Positions 34,562 through 44,929 of a DNA stretch of 64,000 bases are shown piece by piece. Source of the DNA: Lachnospiraceae bacterium (GTDB lineage: Bacteria; Bacillota; Clostridia; Lachnospirales; Lachnospiraceae); NCBI GenBank assembly GCA_910573755.1, contig CAJTBO010000001.1, positions 327,820-391,819 on the forward strand, written 5' to 3'. The position numbers and the translations under genes are program-made. The stretch's first letter is position 1. The number at the start of each line of letters is the position of its first letter. The notes under the pieces were generated by a model. It saw nothing but the letters and a program-made list of their open reading frames with translations, had not been told where the DNA came from and did not search any database.

Positions 34562-35488
34562 ATGGCAGGTAAAGTAGTAGTATTTGGCAGTTTTGTGGTG
34601 GATCTGATGGCAAGAATCCCACATCTTCCGGTACCCGGAGAAACAGTAAAAGGACCGATGTTTAAAATGGGTCCCGGCGGAAAGGGCTTCAATCAGGGCG
34701 TAGCGGCTCACAAAGCCGGTGCAGACGTTACAATGGTCACAAAGATCGGAAAAGACAGTTTTGGCGATATCGCTTTACATACCATGGATGAACTGGGTAT
34801 GACAAAGGAACATGTCTTCATCAGCGAAGAGGACAAGACCGGTATCGCACTGATCCTTGTAGATGAAAATACAAGCCAGAATGAAATCGCCATTGTATCC
34901 GGAGCCTGCGGAACGATCACAGAGAAAGATACAAACTCCGTGAAAGAATTGATCCGGGAAAGCGAATACATCCTTTTACAACTGGAGGTAAATCAGGATG
35001 CCAATGAACGGATTGCGGAATATGCCTGTGAAAATGGAGTAAAAGTGATCATCAATACTGCTCCCTATTCCAAAATCTCAGATGAGTTCCTCTCTAAGGC
35101 TTATATGGTCACACCGAACGAGGTAGAAGCAGAGGCACTGACCGGCATCAAGGTCGAAGATCTGGAATCAGCCAAAAAAGCGGCCACCATATTTAAGAAA
35201 AAAGGGGTAAAAAAAGTCCTTATCACATTAGGTGAAAAGGGGGTATTCATTTCCGATGATGACAAGGATGAAATCCTGCCTGCATTTCATGTAAACGCTG
35301 TTGATACAACAGGTGCGGGAGATGCCTTCAACGGCGGATTTATAACCGCACTGGCGGAAGGAAAAGACGAATGGGAAGCGGCAAAATTTGCCAACGCAGC
35401 AGCAGCACTTTCCGTCCAGAAGTTAGGTACAACGCCCTCTATGCCTGCCAGAAAAGAAATCGATGAATTTTTAAGCACCCACGCTTAA
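34562..35488 (+). CDS. Ribokinase-like PfkB-family kinase
   Basis: 308 residues. VVVFGSFVVDLMARIPHLP, the ribokinase substrate loop GPGGKGFNQGVAAHKAGADV, TPNEVEAEALTG and the catalytic DTTGAGDAFNGGFITAL. The closest style is RbsK. ATG has GGGAGG. It is the last gene of the plus arm before a terminator. With the KdgK-like enzyme at the other end, the island has two PfkB kinases plus a DhaL. Confidence 0.9.
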   Translation: MAGKVVVFGSFVVDLMARIPHLPVPGETVKGPMFKMGPGGKGFNQGVAAHKAGADVTMVTKIGKDSFGDIALHTMDELGMTKEHVFISEEDKTGIALILVDENTSQNEIAIVSGACGTITEKDTNSVKELIRESEYILLQLEVNQDANERIAEYACENGVKVIINTAPYSKISDEFLSKAYMVTPNEVEAEALTGIKVEDLESAKKAATIFKKKGVKKVLITLGEKGVFISDDDKDEILPAFHVNAVDTTGAGDAFNGGFITALAEGKDEWEAAKFANAAAALSVQKLGTTPSMPARKEIDEFLSTHA

Positions 35489-35510
35489 CTAGGACAGAAA
35501 AATATTAAAA

Positions 35511-35554
35511 AGCCATCATTTCATAAGATAAACGTTTCTGATGAAATGATGGCT
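35511..35554. terminator. Bidirectional terminator closing the sugar island
   Basis: AGCCATCATTTCA and TGAAATGATGGCT form a 13 bp perfect stem around an 18 nt loop, with A- and T-rich feet. It lies between the ribokinase gene and the converging uvrC. Confidence 0.9.
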
Positions 35555-35567
35555 CTCTCTTTTATTT

Positions 35568-37445
35568 TCAGTTTTCTTCATTTTCCGGATGAAAGAAGGC
35601 ATATATGCCCTTCGCCACATTCTCCGGAATCTCCGGAATTGCCGAAAATTGTTCCACGCTTGCGGTCTTCATCTCATCGATGGACTTAAAGCGGCGCATC
35701 AGCGCCTTGCGGCGGGTTTCACCTACGCCCGGGATATCCTCAAGGACGGATTTCACCTGCGTTTTGCTGCGCAGGGAACGATGGTATTCTATGGCAAAAC
35801 GGTGTGCTTCATCCTGAATGCGGGTGATCAGCTTAAAGCCCTCCGAATGTTTGTCAATGGGAATCTCCTGATTGTGGTAATAAAGGCCTCTGGTCCGGTG
35901 GTTATCATCTTTCACCATACCGCAGACCGGAATATCGATCTTCAGTTCTTTCAGGACTTCCAGCGCAATATTCACCTGACCCTTTCCTCCGTCCATCAGC
36001 AGCAGGTCGGGAAACTTTGTAAAGGAGCCATATTCTGTATCCATTTTTTTTGCGGAGAGTTCCTCCCGTTCTTCCATGCCGTGTACAAACCGCCTTGTCA
36101 ACACCTCCTTCATGCAGGCGTAGTCATCCGGTCCGCTGACTGTCTTTATTTTAAACTTGCGGTAATCGCTGCGCTTCGGTTTCCCTTTTTCGTAGACCAC
36201 CATGGAGCCCACATTTTCAAAGCCGCTGATATTGGAAATATCAAAAGCTTCCATTCTACTGATATGTTCCAGACGAAGGAGCAATGCGATCTCTTTCACT
36301 GCACCGATGGTGCGTCCCTCCTCCCGTCTGATCTTCTCTTTATCTTTGGACAAAATAAGCGCCGCATTCTGTCCGGCAAGTTCCACCAGTTTTTCTTTGC
36401 TGCCCTTTCGCGGCACTCTGAGGTATACCCTGCTGCCCCGTTTGCTGCTCAGCCACTGCTCCAGCACGTCCATATCCTCCACAGCCTCCTGCAGCATCAG
36501 CTCCCGCGGCAGAAAAGGTGTGCCTGCATAAAACTGCTGAATAAACTGCTGCAGGATATCCCGGCGAGGCAGCCCTGACACATTTGTCATATAATAGTGT
36601 TCCCGTCCGATCAGCTTACCGCCCCTGACAAAGAATACCTGGATGACCGCATCCTGTTCATCCTGCGCCATTGCAATGATATCCTTGTCCTCACCGTCGC
36701 TGTGGGTGATCTTCTGTTTCTGGGAAACGCTTTTCACGCTTTCAAAAAGATCCCGGTAGCGGATCGCCTCCTCAAAATTAAGTTCCTCCGCGGCATCCTG
36801 CATCCTCTTTTCCAGATCTTTCAGGATCATATTATAATTGCCGCCGAGAAAGTCCAGCGCCTGATCCACCCGTTTCCGATATTCTTCCTGATCAATATAA
36901 CCCTGACAGGGCGCAAGGCACTGTCCGATATGGTGATTCAGGCAGGGGCGCTCCTGTCCCAGATCCCGGGGCAGTACGCGGTTGCAGGTACGCAGTTTGA
37001 ACAGTTTATTCAGCAGCTCTATCGTATCCTTCACCGCCGCCGCGCTCGTGTACGGGCCGAAATAACGTGATCTGTCCTTTTTCATCTCCCTCGAAAACAG
37101 AACCCGGGGAAATTCCTCCGATACCGTTACCTTGATGAAAGGATACGTTTTATCATCCTTCAGCAGCGTATTATATTTGGGACTGTTCTCCTTGATCAGG
37201 TTATTTTCCAGCACCAGCGCTTCCAGCTCTGAATCCGTAACAATATACTCAAACCGGGCGATCTGCTGCACCATCTTCTCGATCTGCGGCCCTCTGCCAT
37301 GGATTTTCCTGAAATAAGAGCGCACGCGGTTATGCAGATTCACCGCCTTCCCCACATAGAGGATCGTGTCCGCCTCATCATGCATAATATATACACCGGG
37401 CTTCGCCGGAAGTTTTTTTAATTCTTCTTCTATATCAAACATCAT
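35568..37445 (-). CDS. uvrC: Excinuclease ABC subunit C
   Basis: 625 residues. N-terminal GIY-YIG nuclease ([20 protein letters not shown], residues 14-33), UVR motif [21 protein letters not shown] near 205, RNase-H-like C-terminal nuclease ([34 protein letters not shown]) and a terminal helix-hairpin-helix ([17 protein letters not shown]). It incises DNA on both sides of UvrAB-marked damage. On the same strand as hprK but separated from it by the sugar island. Confidence 0.97.
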   Translation of the reverse strand: MMFDIEEELKKLPAKPGVYIMHDEADTILYVGKAVNLHNRVRSYFRKIHGRGPQIEKMVQQIARFEYIVTDSELEALVLENNLIKENSPKYNTLLKDDKTYPFIKVTVSEEFPRVLFSREMKKDRSRYFGPYTSAAAVKDTIELLNKLFKLRTCNRVLPRDLGQERPCLNHHIGQCLAPCQGYIDQEEYRKRVDQALDFLGGNYNMILKDLEKRMQDAAEELNFEEAIRYRDLFESVKSVSQKQKITHSDGEDKDIIAMAQDEQDAVIQVFFVRGGKLIGREHYYMTNVSGLPRRDILQQFIQQFYAGTPFLPRELMLQEAVEDMDVLEQWLSSKRGSRVYLRVPRKGSKEKLVELAGQNAALILSKDKEKIRREEGRTIGAVKEIALLLRLEHISRMEAFDISNISGFENVGSMVVYEKGKPKRSDYRKFKIKTVSGPDDYACMKEVLTRRFVHGMEEREELSAKKMDTEYGSFTKFPDLLLMDGGKGQVNIALEVLKELKIDIPVCGMVKDDNHRTRGLYYHNQEIPIDKHSEGFKLITRIQDEAHRFAIEYHRSLRSKTQVKSVLEDIPGVGETRRKALMRRFKSIDEMKTASVEQFSAIPEIPENVAKGIYAFFHPENEEN

Positions 37446-37708
37446 ATTCTTTACCTTACATATCTGCGCTTACATTTTTCAACCAACACTTATTATAATA
37501 TACAGTATCGCAAAAAGAAAGCTTCACTGTCACGGAATCTGCCCGTTCCATTCCGAGTCACTTGCGGCGAGGAACAGATTCCCTGTCGGACTGATTTATA
37601 TAAATAACATTATCCGCCGCATATATTTACCTTTTTACAGGAAGCATGTATAATATTTCCAGCAGCATCCACTTCAAAAAAACAGACATGGAAAAGGAGC
37701 CGCGCCCT

Positions 37709-39292
37709 ATGAAGAGAAAGCACAAAATCTATCTGCGCATGACCATACTCCTGCTTATTATTTATATCGGACTTCTGATAATCCTGTGCATATCCGAATA
37801 CAATGACAGTACGGCAACGATCCATTCATTCCGGGACGCATTCTGGTATTCTCTTGTTACCCTGACCACCGTCGGCTATGGCGACCTGACGCCGGTAACA
37901 CCTATGGGACAGGCGGTGGGCGCCGTCTTTCTTTTGCTTTCCGCCGGTATTATGATGACATTATTCGGCGCCGTCATGTCCTTTGTCACCAGCGAAGGGC
38001 TTCCGCTCTTTCTGCTTGGCTTTCAGCGGAAAAAGAACTGGTACTATTTCGCAGATTACGGCGTGGAATCCAGCACGTTAGCCGGAAATATCTATAGGGA
38101 AGATCCTGATACCGTTATTATTTTTGGCGAAAAACGGGACGAACGGACGGAGTTTCCGGACTATCCATGCATCTTTGTCAACGCATCGCCCTCAAGGATC
38201 GTTGCGCGCAAAAAAGGCGTCGGCACAAAGTGCAAAATCTTTTTCATGAAAGAAAATGACATCGATGTCAATATTCGCGCGGTTGATCTACATACACTGC
38301 CGGTAGATGTATATGCAAGAACCACCAGCGGCCAGGATCAGCTTTCAGGAAATATCAGATTTTTCCACAGCTATGATTGCTGTGCCAGACAATACTGGCG
38401 TTCCAGGCCGCTGTGCAGTTATGAAAATACGATTGTGATCATCGGCTTCGGAAATTATGGCCGCTGCATTCTTGAAAGAGCAATCCTGACCAATATCATT
38501 TCCGTCGACCAGCATGTGGCATACCATGTTTTCGGAGACCCGAAAGAATTCCTTGCCGTCCACAATCAGCTGAACAAAACCTTTTCTCTCGGCCGGGTGT
38601 CCGAAACAACAGATTCCCTGATCTTTCACAGCGAGTTATGGGAAACCCATCACAAGCTTATGGAACGGGCTGACCGCATTATCATTTGTGATGACGATGA
38701 ACCGGAAGGATGGAATATATTCTGGAGATTGAATAACTATTATAAGACCCGGGAGCATATCCATCTCCGCAGCAACCGGAAAACACCCGGTGTATCCTAT
38801 TTCGGAGCAAACGAAGAAATCTATACGCCGGACCAGATCATGAGAACCACCCTGAACAGAGCCGCCATTATGATCAATGAGCTGTTCCGTAAATCCGTTT
38901 CATATCCGACGCTGCGCTGGGAAGAACTTGATGACCTGCATCGGGAGTCCAAAATATCCGCCGCAGACCATCTTCTGATGAAAATACGCATCCTCCTAAA
39001 AGATGAAACGATAACAGAAGTTACACCGGAAATAACCGAAAAAGCGTATAAAGAATATTGTGAAACCAAAAAATCCGACAATATACAGGATATGTACCGC
39101 AGACTGGATCATGCGCGCTGGCTGCGTTTTTACACATTTTACAACTGGAGTTACGGCTCCGCACGGGATGATGGCGAAAGGGAGCATCCCATGCTGGCTC
39201 CATATCAGGAACTGACACCTGCCCAAAAACGGGAGCGTGACGCCGCATGGGAACTTTTAGGCAGTATTGCCCCGGAAATGAGGCAGCTATAA
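37709..39292 (+). CDS. K+ channel fused to Rossmann-like region and C-terminal RyR domain
   Basis: 527 residues. TM1 (about 9-28), pore with selectivity filter TLTTVGYGD near 52, TM2 (about 70-95). A cytoplasmic part follows with two nucleotide-binding-like segments, one beginning IVIIGFGNYGRC (a GxGxxG turn) near 240 that resembles TrkA-N/RCK folds. The last 65 residues read ARWLRFYTFYNWSYGSARDD, HPMLAPYQELTPAQKRERD, AAWELL, a clear RyR (ryanodine receptor) domain. It is thus a ligand-gated K+ channel in which RyR is the likely sensor. The start at 37709 is preferred because AAGGAG lies 9 bp upstream; 37646 and 37688 are alternatives. It is monocistronic. Confidence 0.85.
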   Translation: MKRKHKIYLRMTILLLIIYIGLLIILCISEYNDSTATIHSFRDAFWYSLVTLTTVGYGDLTPVTPMGQAVGAVFLLLSAGIMMTLFGAVMSFVTSEGLPLFLLGFQRKKNWYYFADYGVESSTLAGNIYREDPDTVIIFGEKRDERTEFPDYPCIFVNASPSRIVARKKGVGTKCKIFFMKENDIDVNIRAVDLHTLPVDVYARTTSGQDQLSGNIRFFHSYDCCARQYWRSRPLCSYENTIVIIGFGNYGRCILERAILTNIISVDQHVAYHVFGDPKEFLAVHNQLNKTFSLGRVSETTDSLIFHSELWETHHKLMERADRIIICDDDEPEGWNIFWRLNNYYKTREHIHLRSNRKTPGVSYFGANEEIYTPDQIMRTTLNRAAIMINELFRKSVSYPTLRWEELDDLHRESKISAADHLLMKIRILLKDETITEVTPEITEKAYKEYCETKKSDNIQDMYRRLDHARWLRFYTFYNWSYGSARDDGEREHPMLAPYQELTPAQKRERDAAWELLGSIAPEMRQL

Positions 39293-39301
39293 AACCACAG
39301 T

Positions 39302-39339
39302 AAAAGTGGCAGGCAGGTATATTCCTGTCCGCCACTTTT
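39302..39339. terminator. Bidirectional intrinsic terminator
   Basis: AAAAGTGGC and GCCACTTTT enclose CAGG/CCTG, forming a long stem between the channel gene and the converging ftsH. Confidence 0.88.
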
Positions 39340-39354
39340 CTCTTTCATAAAGTA

Positions 39355-42300
39355 TTATTCTATATTTTCTCTATCTGTATCATCAGAAGCTTCCGCTGCC
39401 GTTTTTTCTGTCTCCTCTGCAATATCCGTCCCTTCATCATTTTCTTCCAGCTTCAGGGCTTCCACTGCCGCCTCCAGCACGATCTCCGCATCCTGTTCGT
39501 TGTCCACGATAACACTTTCCGAAATACCTGCCGCTTCTTCCGGCTTTTCAGCGTTTTCATAAGGCACAAACGTCTGCTCTTCCGGCTTTTCTATGGCCTC
39601 CTGCAGAGCACCGGAGAAAGCCCCTCTCTGCCCGGCGTTCTCCTGTTCCATAAACCTGCCGCCGGCATTCGGATCAGTATGCGGCGCCTTATCTTCCTGC
39701 AGATCCGCAGGCTCAGGCATTCCCGCCGGCATTCCGTTCTGATATGGATTTCCCTGAGGTATTCCCGGCCTGCCATTTGGGTATGGACTCCCCTGTGGTG
39801 CCCCCAGCTGACCGTCCTGATACGGATTTCCCTGAGGTATCCCCAGATTGCCATTCTGATACGGATTTCCCTGCGGTATTCCCGGATTGCCATTCTGGTA
39901 CGGATTTCCCTGCGGTATTCCCGGATTGCCGTTCTGGTACGGATTTCCCTGTGCCGCTCCCGGATTGCCGTTTTCATAGGGGGTTCCCTGGGGCTGATTC
40001 TCCGGCTGATTTGACCAGTGATTCTGCCTGTACTGGGCATCCCATGCTTCTTTTCTGCTGTTTACCGGTTCCTCCGAATTATATGAACCCTGATTATTTC
40101 CATTTTGATACGGATTCCTCTGGGCTGCCCCCGGCTGGCCGTTCTGATACGGATTTCCCTGCGGCATCCCCGGATTGCCGTTCTGGTACGGATTCCCCTG
40201 CGGCGCTCCCGGATTGCCGTTCTGGTACGGATTCCCCTGCGGCGCTCCCGGATTGCCGTTCTGATACGGGCTCCCCTGCGGCGCTCCCGGATTGCCGTTC
40301 TGGTACGGATTTCCCTGCGGCGCTCCCGGATTGCCGTTCTGGTACGGATTTCCCTGCGGCATTCCCGGATTGCCGTTCTGGAATGAGCCGCCCATGCCTA
40401 CCGGCGGAATCGGGGGCCTTCCGTAATTGCCCGGTACATTGAAGCCGGGCCGGCTCTGCCTTCCGGGATTCGGTTCTGTTTTCTTTTCTTCCGGTTTCTC
40501 CTCCGGCTCCGGCAGCCCTTTTTCCTTCCGATAGATCTTCATAAACTCTTTGCCGGTGATCGTCTCTTTTTCGATCAGGAATTCTGCCAGTTTATCCAAA
40601 AGCTTTCTGTTTTCCTTCAGAAGCTTCTTCGCCTCTTTATAGCTGTCTTTTAACAGCTTCATTACTTCGGTATCCACATCCGCCGCCGTATTATCGCTGC
40701 AGTTCATTACGGTTCTGCCGTCCAGATACCTGCTCTCCACGGATTCTAAGCCCATCAGGCCGAATTTTTTGCTCATACCGTACTGCGTTACCATAGAACG
40801 GGCAATATTGGTTGCTTTCTCTATATCGTTGGACGCACCTGTGGTCACCGTATCAAATACTATTTCCTCCGCCGCACGGCCCGCCAGAAGGCCTACCAGC
40901 ATATCACGCAGTTCGGCTTCCGTATTCAGGAACTTCTCCTCCTCCGGCACCTGCATTACATAGCCCAGAGCGCCCATTGTCCTCGGTACGATCGTGATCT
41001 TCTGTACCGGTTCGGAATTTTTCTGAAGCGCCGATACCAGCGCATGGCCGGTCTCGTGGTAAGAAACGATCCGCCGCTCTTCCTTGCTCATAATGCGGTC
41101 CTTCTTCTCTTTTCCTACCAACACCTGCTCCACCGCGTCAAACAGATCTTTCTGGCTGACACAGTTTCTGCCCATCTTTACGGCATTGATCGCCGCCTCG
41201 TTTATCATATTCGCAAGGTCGGAACCCACCGCTCCGCTGGTCGCCAGGGCGATCTCATTCAGATCCACGGAATCGTCCATCAGCACATCCTTTGCATGTA
41301 CCTTCAGGATCTCCACACGCCCCTTCAGATCCGGTTTATCCACAATGATCCGCCTGTCGAAACGTCCCGGGCGAAGCAGTGCCTTATCCAGAATTTCCGG
41401 TCTGTTGGTCGCGGCAAGAATAATGATGCCGCTCTTGCCGTCAAATCCGTCCATCTCCGACAGAAGCTGGTTCAGCGTCTGTTCTCTTTCTTCATTTCCG
41501 CCGCCGTACTTGGAATCCCTGCTCCTGCCGATGGCATCAATTTCATCGATGAACACGATACAGGGCGCATTTTTCTCAGCCTCCCTGAACAGATCCCTTA
41601 CACGGGATGCGCCCAGGCCCACATAAAGTTCAATAAAGTCTGAACCGGCAAGGGAGAAAAACGGTACCTTCGCTTCTCCTGCCACCGCTCTTGCGAGCAG
41701 GGTCTTACCGGTACCGGGAGGGCCCACAAGCAGCGCTCCTTTGGGAAGTTTTGCACCGACCTGAGAATATTTCCCGGGATTATGCAGAAAATCCACCACT
41801 TCCACAAGGGAATCCTTTGCCTCGTCCTCACCTGCCACATCTTTAAAGGTCACGCCTGTCTCTTTCTGTACATATACCTTCGCAGTGCTCTTGCCCATAC
41901 CCATGAGCCCGCCGCCCTTGCTCATTTTTCTGAAAAGGAAACTGAGCAGCAGCCACATCAGGCCGATCGGCAGTACCACTGTAATCAAAATGGAAATGAT
42001 AGAGTCCAGAAGCCCTGTTGTCTGCGCCTGAATATCCACATCATGATCCAGAAGCCTCTGGGTCAGCTCATCGTCCTGCACCCGGATCGTATAGTAGTTC
42101 TGGGTCGGAACGCCCATTCTGCCCCAGAAATTCTCCTGCTGCCTGAAGACGGAACTTCCTCCTGTTCCGTTTGAGGTTCCCTCTTCCTTCCGGGCATCAC
42201 TGTCAGCCGCTTTTTCCTCTCCTTCCGCTCTCAGGGAAAAATCCAGCCTGTCGGCAATAAATGTTACGGATTCGACTTTATCCTCTTCTACCATTTCGAT

Positions 42301-42561
42301 AAATTCGCTGTAACTTACCTCGATCTTCGGGCCGCTCATTCCCTTCATCAGCATCGCCAGAAAGATCATCGTAATCACCGCCGCCAGCGCCAGCAGAAAA
42401 ATATTCTGCTTTTTCGGGTCGTTACCTTTGCCCGGTCCCGGCACTCCCGGCCCTTTATTCCCGTTGTTCCCATTATTATAACCGCCGCCATTGTTGTAGC
42501 CGTTATTATTATAACCGCCGTTATTGTACTCATTATTGTTATTTTGATAGGACTGATCCAT
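39355..42561 (-). CDS. ftsH: ATP-dependent zinc metalloprotease FtsH with long repeat tail
   Basis: 1068 residues against a usual 600-700. The N-terminus is Asn/Gly/Tyr-rich (about 2-45). Two helices (53-71 and 182-208) flank the extracytoplasmic domain. AAA+ core: GPPGTGKT near 277, [11 protein letters not shown], arginine-finger [18 protein letters not shown]. The protease site is HETGH near 497. From about 690 the protein becomes Pro/Gly/Asn-rich, with two blocks of 13-residue repeats ([13 protein letters not shown]) and then an acidic tail. It degrades membrane and soluble regulatory proteins. The ATG at 42561 is chosen because the longer frame starts at TTG without a ribosome site; even here the site is weak (AAGAGAGA). 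Confidence 0.92.
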   Translation of the reverse strand: MDQSYQNNNNEYNNGGYNNNGYNNGGGYNNGNNGNKGPGVPGPGKGNDPKKQNIFLLALAAVITMIFLAMLMKGMSGPKIEVSYSEFIEMVEEDKVESVTFIADRLDFSLRAEGEEKAADSDARKEEGTSNGTGGSSVFRQQENFWGRMGVPTQNYYTIRVQDDELTQRLLDHDVDIQAQTTGLLDSIISILITVVLPIGLMWLLLSFLFRKMSKGGGLMGMGKSTAKVYVQKETGVTFKDVAGEDEAKDSLVEVVDFLHNPGKYSQVGAKLPKGALLVGPPGTGKTLLARAVAGEAKVPFFSLAGSDFIELYVGLGASRVRDLFREAEKNAPCIVFIDEIDAIGRSRDSKYGGGNEEREQTLNQLLSEMDGFDGKSGIIILAATNRPEILDKALLRPGRFDRRIIVDKPDLKGRVEILKVHAKDVLMDDSVDLNEIALATSGAVGSDLANMINEAAINAVKMGRNCVSQKDLFDAVEQVLVGKEKKDRIMSKEERRIVSYHETGHALVSALQKNSEPVQKITIVPRTMGALGYVMQVPEEEKFLNTEAELRDMLVGLLAGRAAEEIVFDTVTTGASNDIEKATNIARSMVTQYGMSKKFGLMGLESVESRYLDGRTVMNCSDNTAADVDTEVMKLLKDSYKEAKKLLKENRKLLDKLAEFLIEKETITGKEFMKIYRKEKGLPEPEEKPEEKKTEPNPGRQSRPGFNVPGNYGRPPIPPVGMGGSFQNGNPGMPQGNPYQNGNPGAPQGNPYQNGNPGAPQGSPYQNGNPGAPQGNPYQNGNPGAPQGNPYQNGNPGMPQGNPYQNGQPGAAQRNPYQNGNNQGSYNSEEPVNSRKEAWDAQYRQNHWSNQPENQPQGTPYENGNPGAAQGNPYQNGNPGIPQGNPYQNGNPGIPQGNPYQNGNLGIPQGNPYQDGQLGAPQGSPYPNGRPGIPQGNPYQNGMPAGMPEPADLQEDKAPHTDPNAGGRFMEQENAGQRGAFSGALQEAIEKPEEQTFVPYENAEKPEEAAGISESVIVDNEQDAEIVLEAAVEALKLEENDEGTDIAEETEKTAAEASDDTDRENIE
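39715..40385 (-). repeat. Two blocks of 39-bp coding repeats in the ftsH tail
   Basis: A 39 bp unit encoding [13 protein letters not shown] recurs about seven times at 40100-40385 and about six times at 39715-39975, separated by a unique stretch encoding a Ser/Trp/Gln-rich linker. Units differ mainly at one residue (Ala, Met or Ile before PQ) and by synonymous changes. The frame is kept throughout, so repeat number can vary without breaking the gene. Confidence 0.95.
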
Positions 42562-42771
42562 TCTCTCTTCATGACAACAGCTGACGCTAATGTCATTTTC
42601 TCCTTTCTTGTCACCCCGACATAGCAATTCTAGCCGATTTGCGAAAATAAAGCAATATTAGAATCATGAATTAATGAACACATCTATTAAAGATTTCTAA
42701 ATTTTTTAAAAGAAACGGTAGATTTTTTCCGCATATGACTTTATAATAGAAAAATATTATCATAACCAAAC

Positions 42772-42824
42772 GGGAAAAACTCCGGAACAACCTGCAACGG
42801 GGCAGGTCGTTCTGGAGTTTTATC
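42772..42824 (+). terminator. pyrG leader attenuator
   Basis: After CGGG at 42771-42774 a 20 bp stem forms: AAAACTCCGGAACAACCTGC pairs with GCAGGTCGTTCTGGAGTTTT (two mismatches), followed by a T-rich run. The gene upstream, ftsH, is divergent, so the only transcript this can end is that of pyrG. The initial GGG and terminator are reminiscent of CTP-sensitive reiterative-transcription attenuation of pyrG in Gram-positives, but the start site is not known. The likely -10 is TATAAT at 42742-42747 or TATTAT at 42755-42760. Confidence 0.7.
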
Positions 42825-42900
42825 TTATTTTTACCAGAAAATGAACAATATTATTAAAATTGCGGTTTTTCATTCAGGAAGGACAGAAAGAGGGATATCT

Positions 42901-44496
42901 ATGGCAGTAAAATATGTATTTGTTACAGGCGGTGTTGTTTCAGGGCTTGGAAAAGGTATTACCGCGGCTTCTTTGGGCAGATTGCTGAAAGCGCGGGGAT
43001 ACCGTGTCACCATGCAGAAATTCGACCCTTATATCAATATCGATCCCGGCACCATGAACCCGATCCAGCACGGCGAGGTTTTTGTCACGGACGACGGCAC
43101 GGAGACAGATCTGGATCTGGGGCATTATGAGCGCTTTATCGATGAAAATCTGGATAGGAATTCCAATGTCACTACCGGCAAGATCTACTGGTCCGTTCTG
43201 CAGAAAGAGCGGCGCGGGGATTACGGCGGCGGCACGGTGCAGGTCATCCCCCATATCACAAACGAGATCAAAAGCCGGTTTTACCGGAATGATAAGGACT
43301 CCGGCACAAGGATCGCCATTATTGAAGTCGGCGGCACCGTCGGCGATATTGAATCCCAGCCTTTTTTAGAAGCCATCCGGCAGTTTCAGCACGAAGCCGG
43401 CCATGAGAACGCTATCCTGATCCATGTGACGCTGATCCCCTATCTGCGCGCCTCACAGGAAATGAAAACAAAACCCACACAGGCAAGTGTCAAGGAACTG
43501 CAGGGCATGGGCATCCGGCCCGATATCATCGTCTGCCGCAGCGAGCATCCTCTGGATGAAGGGATACGGGATAAGATCTCCCTGTTCTGCAACGTGCCGA
43601 AAAGCCATGTACTGCAAAATCTGGATGTGGAATATCTATATGAAGCCCCTCTTGCTATGGAACGGGAAAAACTTGCCGATGCAGCCTGCGAATGCCTGCA
43701 TCTCCCATGCCCGCAGCCGGATCTTGCGGACTGGACCTCCATGGTGGAAGCCCTGCGGCATCCCACCGCGGAAGTAACGATTGCCCTTGTGGGGAAATAT
43801 ACGGCTCTGCATGATGCTTATATCAGCGTTGTGGAAGCCCTGAAACACGGCGGCATCACCAATCACGCCACCGTACATATCAAGTGGATCGATTCGGAGG
43901 CAGTCACCCGGGAAAACGCAGCCCGGCAGCTTTCTGATGTACAGGGCATCCTTGTCCCCGGCGGCTTCGGCGGCCGCGGCATCGACGGCATGCTCTACGC
44001 CATCGAATATGCGAGAACAAACCGCATCCCCTACCTTGGACTCTGTCTCGGCATGCAGCTTTCCATCGTGGAATACGCGCGAAATGCAGCCGGCCTTACA
44101 GACGCCCACAGCATGGAATTAGATCCCGATACACCCTATCCCGTCATCGCGCTGATGCCTGACCAGAACGGCATTGAGGATATCGGCGGCACCCTGCGGC
44201 TTGGCTCCTGCCCCTGCGTGCTTGCAAAAGATTCCAAAGCTTATGCACTTTATGGCGAGCAGACTATTCACGAGAGGCATCGGCACCGCTATGAAGTTAA
44301 TAATGAATACCGGTCTGTTCTGACAGAACATGGACTGAAGCTTTCCGGCACCTCGCCGGACGGGCGTATTGTGGAAATGATAGAAATTCCCGATCACCCG
44401 TTCTTTCTTGCAACTCAGGCGCATCCGGAGCTGAAATCACGCCCTAACAGACCGCATCCGTTGTTTAAAGGGTTTATTGCGGCGGCGTTGAAATAA
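42901..44496 (+). CDS. pyrG: CTP synthase
   Basis: 531 residues. Synthetase domain: [20 protein letters not shown] (P-loop), [35 protein letters not shown]. Glutaminase domain: [12 protein letters not shown], nucleophile Cys in [12 protein letters not shown], and the His-Glu pair in [10 protein letters not shown]. It converts UTP to CTP with glutamine. The start at 42901 begins at the conserved KYVFVTGG; the upstream in-frame ATG at 42841 would add 20 unrelated residues inside the leader. Confidence 0.97.
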   Translation: MAVKYVFVTGGVVSGLGKGITAASLGRLLKARGYRVTMQKFDPYINIDPGTMNPIQHGEVFVTDDGTETDLDLGHYERFIDENLDRNSNVTTGKIYWSVLQKERRGDYGGGTVQVIPHITNEIKSRFYRNDKDSGTRIAIIEVGGTVGDIESQPFLEAIRQFQHEAGHENAILIHVTLIPYLRASQEMKTKPTQASVKELQGMGIRPDIIVCRSEHPLDEGIRDKISLFCNVPKSHVLQNLDVEYLYEAPLAMEREKLADAACECLHLPCPQPDLADWTSMVEALRHPTAEVTIALVGKYTALHDAYISVVEALKHGGITNHATVHIKWIDSEAVTRENAARQLSDVQGILVPGGFGGRGIDGMLYAIEYARTNRIPYLGLCLGMQLSIVEYARNAAGLTDAHSMELDPDTPYPVIALMPDQNGIEDIGGTLRLGSCPCVLAKDSKAYALYGEQTIHERHRHRYEVNNEYRSVLTEHGLKLSGTSPDGRIVEMIEIPDHPFFLATQAHPELKSRPNRPHPLFKGFIAAALK

Positions 44497-44504
44497 AAAA
44501 TCAG

Positions 44505-44625
44505 CTGTTTTGCAGCCTTAACCTTCTTAGACAACAGAAACAGCCGCAAACGGCGGAAAAGGCTATCCTCTACGATCATAGAGGACAGCCTGTGATCCGC
44601 TGATCTTTTAACCGGTACCGGTTTC
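44505..44625. repeat. Intergenic repeat, copy A
   Basis: Contains TTTTGCAGCC, ACGGCGGAAAAGGCTATCC, a stem GGCTATCCTCTA/TAGAGGACAGCC and CCGCTGATC. A close relative with the same order of parts lies at 53290-53395. Both follow the stop of a plus-strand gene and precede a converging one, so the hairpin may also end transcription. Confidence 0.65.
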
Positions 44626-44632
44626 CGATCGC

Positions 44633-44845
44633 CTAAAAAGAATTTCTCCAAGCCGGAAAACGATCACTCCGCCGCCAGCAAGGAAACATTAGCAATAAAT
44701 ATACCATCCATTCCTCCTGTTGCACTGACAGTACTTTGTCCTCCCTGTCGCTTTTACCGCCACAGGCATTTAATGTAAATGCAAGTGAAAGCACCGCAAA
44801 GCATAATATCACTTTACCAAAACATTTCCTCTTTTGCTGTTCCAT
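44633..44845 (-). CDS. Small putative lipoprotein, possibly truncated
   Basis: About 70 residues: a charged start MEQQKRKCFGK, a hydrophobic stretch VILCFAVLSLAFTL and lipobox LNAC, then GGKSDREDK, VLSVQQEEWMV and a tail rich in Trp, Arg and Phe. The signal sequence is convincing but the mature part is very short and changes character after about residue 45, as if frameshifted. No family recognised. The copy A repeat adjoins its 3' end. Confidence 0.45.
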   Translation of the reverse strand: MEQQKRKCFGKVILCFAVLSLAFTLNACGGKSDREDKVLSVQQEEWMVYLLLMFPCWRRSDRFPAWRNSF

Positions 44846-44929
44846 TTCGCAACTTGTCAAAAATCCGCCGTAAACGGTATTTATGCCTTAACCGTGCAGG
44901 ATCATCTTTCCGGTGCCTCAGATCATTTT

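Noticed and set aside
35589..36578. A 329-codon plus-strand frame opposite uvrC
   Set aside because: Antisense shadow of a clearly conserved gene.
39715..40385. Regular 39-bp repeats that could suggest a CRISPR array
   Set aside because: The units are directly contiguous without spacers, keep the ftsH reading frame and vary by synonymous changes. They are coding repeats.
39744..40442. Long plus-strand open frames opposite the ftsH tail
   Set aside because: They come from the periodic composition of the repeat region on the other strand. They have no ribosome site and no family resemblance.
42375..42596. Short minus-strand frame starting at an AAAGGAG-preceded ATG, overlapping the ftsH start
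   Set aside because: Its product is an Ile/Thr-rich shadow of the Asn/Gly-rich ftsH N-terminus. The ribosome site is curious but the FtsH frame is the conserved one.
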